DNA of 16,718 nucleotides from Fimenecus sp051881415 (GCA_051881415.1 JBJEPV010000021.1:1-16718); one strand, 5' to 3'. Counted from the first letter of the stretch, positions 7,858 to 14,242 are shown. The notes: generated by a model not told the origin, from the sequence alone. A program made the numbers and translations.

Positions 7858-7886
7858 TTGCAAAAACCGTGAAACTACGCTATGAT
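7858..7886 (+). promoter_or_regulatory. Probable promoter of the arabinose operon
   Basis: TTGCAA (7858-7863), a 17-bp spacer and TATGAT (7881-7886, five of six). The start site would be near 7893. A short dyad ATATA(7894-7898)/TATAT(7902-7906) overlaps the start and could be part of an operator, but AT-rich dyads of this size arise easily by chance. GCAAT(7840-7844)/ATTGC(7857-7861) flanks the -35 box. Confidence 0.6.
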
Positions 7887-7921
7887 TACATTGATATATT
7901 CTATATTTCGGAGGTGCTTTT

Positions 7922-9523
7922 TTGGACAGACAAACCATATGTACCGCCATTCAAAACGGCGAAACCGCACTCGGCGTGGAGTTCGGCTCCACACGCATCA
8001 AAGCGGTGTTAATCGGCGCAGATTGTGAGGTGCTCGCCCAAGGAAGTTTTGATTGGGAAAACACGCTTTCCGACGGGATTTGGACATATCCGCTTTCGCT
8101 TGTGTGGGAGGGCTTGCGCGGGGCGTACGGCGCAGTCAAGCAAGCGGTGCAGGAGAAATACGGTATCCCTTTAAAGAAAATCGGCAGTATCGGGATTTCC
8201 GCCATGATGCACGGGTATTTGCCTTTCAATAAGGACGGAAACCAACTTGCAGAATTTCGCACCTGGCGCAATACCATTACCGAAAAAGCGGCGGCGGAGC
8301 TTACAGACCTTTTTCAATTTAATATTCCCCAGCGTTGGAGTATCGCTCATTTGTATCAGGCAATTTTAAACGACGAAAGCCATGTGAAAGACATCGCGTT
8401 TCTCACCACGCTTGAAGGCTATGTCCACTGGTGCCTGACAGGCGAAAAGGTCATCGGCATCGGTGAAGCGGCGGGTATGTTCCCTGTGGACAGCCGTAAA
8501 AACTGTTATGATGAAAAAATGGTGTCCGATTTTGACCGCTTGATTGAAAATCGGAATTATCCGTGGAAACTCATGGATATTCTCCCGAAAATTTTGCTTG
8601 CGGGCGAGTGCGCGGGCTCTCTTACCGAACAGGGTGCACTTCTTTTAGACCCCACAGGCGACCTTGCAAGCGGGATTCCCCTTTGCCCGCCCGAGGGCGA
8701 CGCGGGCACGGGTATGGTGGCAACCAACAGCGTTGCACCCTTAACGGGCAATGTTTCGGCGGGGACTTCCATTTTCTTGATGGCGGTGCTCGACAAACCG
8801 CTTTCTACCGTTTACACGGAAATTGATATGGTGGCAACGCCCACAGGCGCGCCTGTCGCTATGGTGCATTGCAATACCTGCACTTCCGACCTTGACGCGT
8901 GGGTGCGGTTATTCTCCGAAGTGCTTAAAAATGCGGGGGCAGAGCTTCCGAAACCCGCACTTTACGATATGCTGTATGATTTAGCCTTACAAGGTGATGC
9001 GGATTGCGGGGGACTTATCGGGTTTAACTATTATTCGGGCGAGCCCGTGACCGATACCGCCGAGGGCAGACCGTTGTTTGTAAGACTGCCCGATGCAAAC
9101 TTTACCCTTGCGAACTTTATGCGCAATCAGATTTTTTCCGCAATGGCAACGCTTCGTTTGGGTATGGATATTCTTTTCCAAAAGGAAAATATTACCTTGA
9201 ATCGTCTATTAGGTCACGGCGGATTGTTTAAAACACCGCTTGTAGGGCAAAAACTGATGGCGGGGGCTTTGAATGTGCCTGTTTCCGTCATGGAAACCGC
9301 CGGCGAGGGCGGCGCGTGGGGTATTGCGCTTCTTGCCGCCTATATGCGTAATAAATCAGACGGCGAAACGCTGGAAGCGTACCTTGATAATAAAGTCTTC
9401 GGCGCAAACAAGGGGACTACCGTCACACCCGACAAAACCGATGTGGACGGGTTTAATCAGTATATGACAAGATACAAAGCGGCTGTCGCAGTAGAAAAAG
9501 CGGCAATCGAAAGACTTAAATAA
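7922..9523 (+). CDS. FGGY-family carbohydrate kinase, probable L-ribulokinase of the arabinose operon
   Basis: The start is TTG at 7922, placed 7 nt after GGAGG (7910-7914); no ATG or GTG occurs near it. The product has 533 residues with two actin-like halves of the FGGY family. The first phosphate-binding loop is GVEFGSTRIKAVL (18-30). The segment PEGDAG holds a likely catalytic aspartate, D260. A second glycine-rich motif, GHGGLFKTP, and TAGEGGAWGIALLAAYM near residue 460 belong to the C-terminal nucleotide lobe. With araA and araD directly downstream, its substrate is most likely L-ribulose (phosphorylated at O5). It does not read like classical AraB (about 560 residues) and databases might call it xylulokinase-like, so I give no symbol. 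It ends 13 bp before araA and is first in the operon. Confidence 0.88.
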   Translation: MDRQTICTAIQNGETALGVEFGSTRIKAVLIGADCEVLAQGSFDWENTLSDGIWTYPLSLVWEGLRGAYGAVKQAVQEKYGIPLKKIGSIGISAMMHGYLPFNKDGNQLAEFRTWRNTITEKAAAELTDLFQFNIPQRWSIAHLYQAILNDESHVKDIAFLTTLEGYVHWCLTGEKVIGIGEAAGMFPVDSRKNCYDEKMVSDFDRLIENRNYPWKLMDILPKILLAGECAGSLTEQGALLLDPTGDLASGIPLCPPEGDAGTGMVATNSVAPLTGNVSAGTSIFLMAVLDKPLSTVYTEIDMVATPTGAPVAMVHCNTCTSDLDAWVRLFSEVLKNAGAELPKPALYDMLYDLALQGDADCGGLIGFNYYSGEPVTDTAEGRPLFVRLPDANFTLANFMRNQIFSAMATLRLGMDILFQKENITLNRLLGHGGLFKTPLVGQKLMAGALNVPVSVMETAGEGGAWGIALLAAYMRNKSDGETLEAYLDNKVFGANKGTTVTPDKTDVDGFNQYMTRYKAAVAVEKAAIERLK

Positions 9524-9536
9524 AGGAGAAATACAT

Positions 9537-11015
9537 ATGCAGTTAAAAGATTATGAATTTTGGTTTGTAGTAGGCAGTCAGTTTTTGTACGGTCCCGAGG
9601 TACTCGAAACCGTGGCACAGCGTGCACAGGAAATGGCGGATGAACTGAACAAATCCGCAGCCCTTCCCTGCAAAATCGTGTATAAGGTCACCGCAAAAAC
9701 CAATCAAGAGATTACCGATGTGGTCAGAGAGGCAAATTACGACAAAAAATGCGCAGGTATCATTACATGGTGCCACACTTTCAGCCCCTCAAAAATGTGG
9801 ATTAACGGCTTTGTGGATTTGCAAAAGCCCTATTGCCATCTTGCCACACAGTACAACCGCGAAATTCCCAACGATGAAATTGATATGGACTTTATGAACC
9901 TCAATCAGGCGGCGCACGGTGACCGTGAGCACGGCTTTATTGCGGCAAGACTGCGTATGCCCCGTAAGGTGATTGCAGGTCATTGGCAGGAGGAAAGCGT
10001 CCGTGAGCGCCTCGGCAGTTGGATGCGCGCGGCGGTGGGCGTTGCCGTCAGCCGCGAATTGAAAGTGATGCGCTTCGGCGACAATATGCGCGAGGTTGCC
10101 GTCACCGAGGGCGACAAGGTGGAGGTACAGGCTAAATTAGGCTGGCAGGTGAATACCTGGGCAGTCGGCGACCTTGTGAAAGAAATGGAAAAGGTCACAG
10201 AAGCCGAAATCGACGAATTGATGGCGGTTTACACCGAAAATTACGAAGTTGCAACCGAGAATATCGATGCCATTCGCTATCAGGCGAAAGAGGAAATCGC
10301 TATCCGCAAAATGATGGACAGAGAGGGTTGCAAGGCATTTTCCAACACTTTCCAAGACCTGTACGGTATGGAACAACTCCCCGGGCTTGCAAGTCAGCAC
10401 TTAATGGCAGAGGGCTACGGCTACGGCGGCGAGGGCGACTGGAAAGTTGCCGCAATGACCGCCATACTCAAAGCCATGAGCGAGGGGCAAAACGGCGGCA
10501 CGGGCTTTATGGAGGATTATACCTATCACCTTGTTGAGGGCGAAAAATACAGCCTCGGTGCCCATATGCTGGAAGTCTGTCCCACACTTGCGGCAGGCAA
10601 ACCCCGCATTGAAACGCACCATCTCGGCATCGGTATGAACGAAAAAGACCCCGCAAGACTTGTGTTTGAGGGGAAAGCAGGCAGTGCGATTGTGGTAAGC
10701 CTTGTGGATATGGGCGGCAGACTGCGCCTGATTTGTCAGGATATTGAGTGCGTAAAGCCCATTATGGATATGCCCAATCTCCCCGTGGCAAGAGTGATGT
10801 GGAAAGCACTCCCCAGCCTTGAAACGGGGCTTGAATGTTGGATTACCGCAGGCGGCGCGCACCATACGGTGCTCAGTTACGATGTCACCGCCGAGCAAAT
10901 GCGAGACTTTGCGCGTATGATGGATATTGAGTATGTCCACATCGGAAAAGATACCACGGTGGAAAGCCTGGAAAAGGATTTGTTCTTAGCCGACCTTGCG
11001 TGGAAACTGAAATGA
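9537..11015 (+). CDS. araA: L-arabinose isomerase
   Basis: Converts L-arabinose to L-ribulose using a divalent metal, usually Mn2+, in the cytoplasm. The product has 492 residues (about 500 in well-studied AraA). It opens with the characteristic YEFWFVVGSQFLYGPEVLE. The catalytic and metal ligands are recognisable: E299 in GGEGDWK, E326 in FMEDYTY, H343 in GAHMLEVCP and the histidine pair H442-H443 in AGGAHHT. ATG at 9537 follows AAAGGAG at normal spacing, 13 bp after the kinase stop, and the gene is 10 bp before araD, so the three are cotranscribed. Nothing is missing or frameshifted. Confidence 0.97.
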   Translation: MQLKDYEFWFVVGSQFLYGPEVLETVAQRAQEMADELNKSAALPCKIVYKVTAKTNQEITDVVREANYDKKCAGIITWCHTFSPSKMWINGFVDLQKPYCHLATQYNREIPNDEIDMDFMNLNQAAHGDREHGFIAARLRMPRKVIAGHWQEESVRERLGSWMRAAVGVAVSRELKVMRFGDNMREVAVTEGDKVEVQAKLGWQVNTWAVGDLVKEMEKVTEAEIDELMAVYTENYEVATENIDAIRYQAKEEIAIRKMMDREGCKAFSNTFQDLYGMEQLPGLASQHLMAEGYGYGGEGDWKVAAMTAILKAMSEGQNGGTGFMEDYTYHLVEGEKYSLGAHMLEVCPTLAAGKPRIETHHLGIGMNEKDPARLVFEGKAGSAIVVSLVDMGGRLRLICQDIECVKPIMDMPNLPVARVMWKALPSLETGLECWITAGGAHHTVLSYDVTAEQMRDFARMMDIEYVHIGKDTTVESLEKDLFLADLAWKLK

Positions 11016-11025
11016 GGAAAACAAA

Positions 11026-11721
11026 ATGTTAGAAGCATTAAAACAGGCGGTTTTTGAGGCGAATTTGCTGTTGCCCAAGCACAATTTGGTCACATTCACT
11101 TGGGGCAATGTGTCGGGCGTGGACCGCGAAAAAGGACTTATGGTTATAAAACCCTCGGGCGTGGAATATGACACCATGACCGCCGACGATATGGTGGTCG
11201 TGGACTTAAAAACGGGTAAAAAGGTGGAGGGAAATCTCAATCCCTCCTCGGATACGGACACCCATGTGGTGCTGTATAACGCATTCTCCGAAATCGGGGG
11301 CATTGTGCACACCCATTCCCGCTGGGCGACCACCTTTGCGCAGGCGGGGCGGGGGATTCCCGCCCTCGGCACTACCCACGGCGATTATTTTTACGGCGAA
11401 ATTCCCTGCACACGCAAAATGACACCCGACGAAATCGGCGGACGCTATGAGTGGGAAACGGGCAATGTTTTGGTCGAAACCTTCAAGGATAAAAACCCCA
11501 ACGATATTCCCGCCGCGCTTGTGTATTCCCACGGCCCGTTTTGCTGGGGTACTGACCCTAAAAATGCCGTGCATAACGCCGTAGTGCTTGAAGAAGTCGC
11601 GTTTATGGCGTGGCACGCGTTGCAAATGCGCCCTGATTTGCCGCCTATGCAGCAGGAATTGCTCGATAAACACTATCTGCGCAAACACGGCGCCAACGCC
11701 TATTACGGACAGAAGAAATAA
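11026..11721 (+). CDS. araD: L-ribulose-5-phosphate 4-epimerase
   Basis: Epimerises L-ribulose-5-P to D-xylulose-5-P by a zinc-dependent retro-aldol mechanism; class II aldolase fold, normally a tetramer. The product has 231 residues, the usual length. Zinc-site and catalytic residues align by eye with the known enzyme: D76 in PSSDTDTH, H95 and H97 in VHTHS, H169 in YSHGPF, and D120 in THGDYF. The C-terminal HGANAYYGQ supplies the tyrosine (Y226 or Y227) that reaches the neighbouring subunit. The start ATG follows GAGGAAAAC. It is the last gene of the kinase-araA-araD operon. The DNA downstream is a hairpin-repeat cluster and not a T-tailed terminator, so read-through towards the next gene is possible. 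Confidence 0.96.
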   Translation: MLEALKQAVFEANLLLPKHNLVTFTWGNVSGVDREKGLMVIKPSGVEYDTMTADDMVVVDLKTGKKVEGNLNPSSDTDTHVVLYNAFSEIGGIVHTHSRWATTFAQAGRGIPALGTTHGDYFYGEIPCTRKMTPDEIGGRYEWETGNVLVETFKDKNPNDIPAALVYSHGPFCWGTDPKNAVHNAVVLEEVAFMAWHALQMRPDLPPMQQELLDKHYLRKHGANAYYGQKK

Positions 11722-11730
11722 ATCATATTT

Positions 11731-11905
11731 GTAGGGTGCGACGACCTCGGCGCACCGCAAAACAATATATAAATCTCGCGGCAAAACGGTAGGGCGTTGC
11801 CTGCTCCCGCCGCGAAATTTACAGCAAACTTCACGGGCGGGCATGGAAACCCGCCCCTACAAATGAACTGCAATCGGTAGGGGCCGGCATCCTCGACAGC
11901 CCATA
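11731..11905. repeat. Cluster of GTAGGG-type hairpin modules (right cluster)
   Basis: Four modules lie between araD and the next gene. The first starts GTAGGG at 11731 with stem GGTGCG(11735-11740)/CGCACC(11751-11756). The second has GTAGGG at 11789 inside an outer stem CGCGGC(11777-11782)/GCCGCG(11809-11814). The third is reversed, with stem GGGCGGG(11835-11841)/CCCGCCC(11850-11856) followed by CTACAAAT. The fourth starts GTAGGG at 11877, with short arms GGGC(11881-11884) and GCCC(11899-11902). Modules three and four are head to head. The third shares its sequence plan (GCGGGC-rTGGAA-CCCGC then CTAC) with 142-165. No T-runs follow and no ORF is credible here. Confidence 0.65.
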
Positions 11906-11932
11906 AAAATCCAACGAAAAGAGGGGGACAAT

Positions 11933-12718
11933 ATGGAAAAAACACGCATAAATTCCCTATACACCAAAAAACGGTTCGGGGTTGTACTGTTGATTTTCGG
12001 CGTGTTCAGTACGCTGATCATCTTACACCGACTGTTTCATTATGTTTATGAATACGATGCGCAATTCAGCCCCGTGGATTACGGCAGATTTAATTTCCTT
12101 TCCTTTTTCACGGTGCAGTCCAATATTTTTGTGTGCATGTATTTGTTATTGATGGCGGCGGCTGTGTTCGGGAACAAACGGGCGCAAAAAATCGCGTTTC
12201 ATCCGATGGTCGGCGCGGCGGTCACGACCTATATTTTGATTACAGGGATTGTGTATTGTTGCGGCATACCGCTGGGCTTTACACCGCCGTTTCAATGGGA
12301 CACACCAACACATTGGATGCTCAGCTTCATTCAGGTGTATCACCATATGATAGTACCGCCGCTGATGCTCATTCTGTGGCTGTTCCCCGCAACCGACAGA
12401 AAAATCGGGTACAAAAATGCGTGGATATTCGGTATTTACCCGCTTTTGTATTCCCTGTTTTCCATTGTGCGCGGTGCTGTGTCCGAGCCCGCATTTTATG
12501 CGTACCCGTTTTATAAGCCCGATTTCTTTTGGGAACTGTTTTTTGCCGATAAACCGTTCAGACCGCCCTTTGCTTATTTGCTGATGGTGCCGATGCTGGC
12601 ACTTGGCATATCCCTGTTCATTTTTGCGGCGGTCGCGTTGCTGTTCTTGCACAATAAACGCATAAATCGCAGCGGCGTTGTTTCCAATCCGGCAGAAAAA
12701 ACAGCAATACCCTTGTAA
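11933..12718 (+). CDS. Pr6Pr / FAR-17a-AIG1-like integral membrane protein
   Basis: The product has 261 residues, and ATG at 11933 follows AGAGGGGG. About six membrane segments are visible: ~15-36, 55-79, 92-114, 128-151, 163-182 and 213-240. The segment FFTVQSNIFV (58-67) and the pair HW (127-128) with YHHMIVPP (136-143) are typical of the Pr6Pr family, which belongs with eukaryotic FAR-17a/AIG1/ADTRP proteins. Bacterial members are mostly of unknown function. AIG1 and ADTRP are membrane hydrolases with a Thr and a His as key residues; T60 and H137 or H138 sit in comparable places, so a hydrolase role is a hypothesis. No clear promoter was found; the gene may be read from the arabinose operon across the repeat cluster. 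It has its own terminator. Confidence 0.72.
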   Translation: MEKTRINSLYTKKRFGVVLLIFGVFSTLIILHRLFHYVYEYDAQFSPVDYGRFNFLSFFTVQSNIFVCMYLLLMAAAVFGNKRAQKIAFHPMVGAAVTTYILITGIVYCCGIPLGFTPPFQWDTPTHWMLSFIQVYHHMIVPPLMLILWLFPATDRKIGYKNAWIFGIYPLLYSLFSIVRGAVSEPAFYAYPFYKPDFFWELFFADKPFRPPFAYLLMVPMLALGISLFIFAAVALLFLHNKRINRSGVVSNPAEKTAIPL

Positions 12719-12748
12719 TGCAGGGCGCATTTTATCTGTACTCTTTTT

Positions 12749-12773
12749 AGAGCATCATTCGATGCTCTTTTTT
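12749..12773 (+). terminator. Intrinsic terminator of the Pr6Pr-like gene
   Basis: A perfect 8-bp stem, AGAGCATC (12749-12756) with GATGCTCT (12761-12768), loop ATTC, followed directly by T residues to 12773. It begins 30 bases after the stop codon. Confidence 0.9.
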
Positions 12774-12805
12774 ATTTATCATTCTGTCGAAATTGCAAAC
12801 CGCTG

Positions 12806-12834
12806 TTGTGCTTCTTGCGGATTTATGGTATCAT
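12806..12834 (+). promoter_or_regulatory. Probable promoter of the FNT-family channel gene
   Basis: TTGTGC (12806-12811), a 17-bp spacer and TATCAT (12829-12834, five of six), 22 bases before the ATG. AAGGAGG (12843-12849) is the ribosome binding site. Confidence 0.6.
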
Positions 12835-12856
12835 ATTGCAATAAGGAGGCTTTGCC

Positions 12857-13483
12857 ATGGTGAAATATGTAAAAGAATTCGCCTTCGCGGTGCTTGCCGG
12901 TATGGCAATCAGCGTGGGTTGTGTTGTGTATTTGTCGGTTCAAAATCCCGTTGCCGGCTCCATTCTGTTCAGCGTGGGGCTTTTGACGGTGCTTGTGTTT
13001 AAACTGAATTTGTTTACGGGCAAGGCGCCGTATATTGTAAAAAACAAGCCGTCCTATATCGGCTTTACGGCGCTTGTGTGGCTTGGCAATTTTGCGGGCA
13101 CGGCAATTTCGGCATTGCTTGTGCATTTTACAAAAATCAACGGCAAAATTATCGAAAGGTGCACAACCGTTGCACAAAGTAAGGCGGATGACAGCCTTTT
13201 AAGCCTGTTTATATTGGGCATTTTCTGCGGTATTATGATGTATATAGCGGTGGATACCTTTATCAATCAGAGCGAAAAGAAAAATTTCTCCTCCGCACTT
13301 ATTGTGGTATTCTGCGTGAGCGTGTTTATCCTTGCAGGCTTTGAGCACAGCGTCGCGGATATGTTTTACTTTATGCTTGCATTGCCCATAAAGAAATGGA
13401 TTTTGCCCTTGATTGTCATAACGCTCGGCAATGTCGTGGGCGGCAACCTTTTCTGCGTACTTACGAAAATGAAACGGGAGTAA
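12857..13483 (+). CDS. Short formate/nitrite transporter (FNT) family channel
   Basis: A membrane channel of the FocA/NirC/FNT fold, 208 residues against about 260-290 for familiar members. ATG at 12857 follows AAGGAGG with 7-nt spacing. All six membrane segments can be placed: ~6-28, 32-60 with the break at NLFTGKAP (51-58), 66-91, 113-136, 146-175 and 180-203. The central-histidine motif appears as AGFEHSVADMF (160-170), so H164 is the expected pore histidine. The closing motif LGNVVGGNLF (190-199) is intact. Shortness comes from trimmed termini and loops. Two signature positions differ from the FocA pattern as I recall it: D168 where Asn is usual, and CG at 124-125 where CN is usual. Substrate could be formate, nitrite, hydrosulfide or another small monovalent anion. 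It is monocistronic, with its own promoter and terminator. Confidence 0.85.
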   Translation: MVKYVKEFAFAVLAGMAISVGCVVYLSVQNPVAGSILFSVGLLTVLVFKLNLFTGKAPYIVKNKPSYIGFTALVWLGNFAGTAISALLVHFTKINGKIIERCTTVAQSKADDSLLSLFILGIFCGIMMYIAVDTFINQSEKKNFSSALIVVFCVSVFILAGFEHSVADMFYFMLALPIKKWILPLIVITLGNVVGGNLFCVLTKMKRE

Positions 13484-13497
13484 ACGCATAACAAAAG

Positions 13498-13539
13498 AAA
13501 GCGCTTGGAGGCCGCATACACGGTTTCCAAGCGCTTTTT
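13498..13539 (+). terminator. Intrinsic terminator of the FNT-family gene
   Basis: A 12-bp perfect stem pairs 13498-13509 (AAAGCGCTTGGA) with 13526-13537 (TCCAAGCGCTTT), and the T-run ends at 13539. It lies 14 bases after the stop codon. Confidence 0.9.
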
Positions 13540-13654
13540 GCGTTGTTTTGTTTGATCGGGCATCAGGGCAAAATCCAAAACAAAAAACCTTGCCGGGAGA
13601 CGGCAAAATCCCCGGGTGTGTGCAAATCGCACCTTACGAGTCTGCCCGCGGACG

Positions 13655-13681
13655 AAAAAACAGCCCACCGGACTGTTTTTT
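13655..13681. terminator. Terminator-like hairpin in repeat copy 1
   Basis: AAAAAACAGCCC (13655-13666), loop ACC, GGACTGTTTTTT (13670-13681). It has one C-A mismatch, with A and T runs on the two sides, so it could act on either strand. Confidence 0.5.
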
Positions 13682-13809
13682 GCGCACTGCGGTGCGCCGT
13701 CCTGTTCGACTCCACATCAGGGCAAAATCCAACACAAAAACACCCCGTCGGGAGACGGCAAAATCCCCGGGTGTGTGCAAATCGCACCTTACGAGTCTGC
13801 CCGCGGACG

Positions 13810-13838
13810 AAAAAACAGTCCACCGGACTGTTTTTTTT
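13810..13838. terminator. Terminator-like hairpin in repeat copy 2
   Basis: AAAAAACAGTCC (13810-13821), loop ACC, GGACTGTTTTTT (13825-13836) plus two more T. The stem is perfect, unlike copy 1, and is flanked by A and T runs, so it is potentially bidirectional. Confidence 0.6.
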
Positions 13839-13884
13839 CGCACTGCGGTGCGCCGTCCTGTTCGACTCCGCATCAGGGCAAAAT

Positions 13885-13931
13885 CCAAAACAAAAAACCT
13901 TGCCGGGAGACGGCAAGGTTTTTTGTTTTGG
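13885..13931 (-). terminator. Terminator of the tRNA-Pro/tRNA-Gly unit, stem reaching into the CCA end
   Basis: A perfect 21-bp inverted repeat pairs 13885-13905 with 13911-13931 around the loop 13906-13910. On the minus strand the GC core CCTTGCCG/CGGCAAGG is followed by TTTTTTGTTTT, a classical intrinsic terminator. Its outermost bases include the encoded CCA of tRNA-Gly (13931-13929), so there is no spacer between the tRNA and the terminator stem. Confidence 0.85.
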
Positions 13932-14002
13932 AGCGGCTGATGGGAGTCGAACCCACCTGTCAAGCTTGGGAAGCTTGCATTCTACCGATGAACTACAGCC
14001 GC
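13929..14002 (-). tRNA. tRNA-Gly, anticodon CCC
   Basis: A cloverleaf can be folded by hand on the minus strand. The acceptor GCGGCTG (14002-13996) pairs with CAGCCGC (13939-13933). The D stem is GTTC/GAAT. The anticodon arm is CAAGC-TTCCCAA-GCTTG, giving anticodon CCC, which reads GGG. The T arm is GTGGG-TTCGACT-CCCAT. The discriminator is T at 13932 and CCA is encoded at 13931-13929. It is the second gene of a two-tRNA unit, 39 bases after tRNA-Pro. It decodes a codon that a Gly tRNA with U34 can also read, so it is probably an accessory isoacceptor. Confidence 0.93.
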
Positions 14003-14041
14003 GTAAAGCAATGGCGCAAGAAATTCCTGCGCCATTTCAGA

Positions 14042-14118
14042 TGGTCGGAGTGACGGGACTTGAACCCATGGCCTCTTGGTCCCGAACCAAGCGCGATACC
14101 AAACTTCGCCACACCCCG
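14042..14118 (-). tRNA. tRNA-Pro, anticodon CGG
   Basis: On the minus strand the acceptor CGGGGTG (14118-14112) pairs with CACTCCG (14052-14046). The anticodon arm is CTTGG-TTCGGGA-CCAAG with anticodon CGG, which reads CCG. The T arm is ATGGG-TTCAAGT-CCCGT. The discriminator is A and CCA is encoded at 14044-14042. It is the first gene of the unit, directly downstream of a near-consensus promoter. Confidence 0.93.
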
Positions 14119-14146
14119 ATTTGCGCTCGTTTTCGAGCGCTTTGGT

Positions 14147-14175
14147 ATTATAATATATTCCGCCCGCAAAATCAA
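14147..14175 (-). promoter_or_regulatory. Promoter of the tRNA-Pro/tRNA-Gly unit
   Basis: Read on the minus strand: TTGATT (14175-14170), a 17-bp spacer and a perfect TATAAT (14152-14147), 28 bases before the tRNA-Pro 5' end. Confidence 0.8.
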
Positions 14176-14189
14176 GGCTTATTTTGAAA

Positions 14190-14233
14190 TTTGTCTGAAA
14201 AACTTTGAAAATTTCGCGAAATCAGCAGACAAA
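14190..14233. other. Nested inverted repeat between GH95 gene and tRNA promoter
   Basis: TTTGTCTG (14190-14197) pairs with CAGACAAA (14226-14233). Inside lies the palindrome ATTTCGCGAAAT (14211-14222). It starts 9 bases after the GH95 stop on the minus strand, where a terminator would be expected, but no T-run follows, so termination would be weak and read-through into the tRNAs is possible. Confidence 0.45.
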
Positions 14234-14242
14234 CCAATGTAT

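Larger units (their letters stand above)
13561..13916. repeat. 155-bp tandem repeat array, two full copies and one partial
   Basis: Copies begin at CATCAGGGCAAAATCC: copy 1 is 13561-13714 (154 bp), copy 2 is 13715-13870 (156 bp) and partial copy 3 is 13871-13916, whose 46 bases are identical to the start of copy 1. Copies 1 and 2 differ at few positions over most of their length. Each full copy contains a hairpin around GGGAGACGG, a terminator-like hairpin (CAGyCC-acc-GGACTG flanked by A and T runs) and a GTGCG-rich hairpin. Apparent reading frames across the array are low-complexity consequences of the repeat and are not called as genes. This is the only stretch over 300 bases without a gene. 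Confidence 0.9.

Noticed and set aside
13561..13931. Integration (att) site at the tRNA-Gly 3' end
   Set aside because: No integrase or island genes flank the array, and the shared tRNA-like segment is short and inverted; kept only as a finding about repeat origin.
13543..14187. Long reading frame (214 codons) across the tandem repeat and both tRNAs
   Set aside because: It is repetitive and runs antisense through two clear tRNA genes; the repeat itself creates parallel open frames in several registers on both strands.
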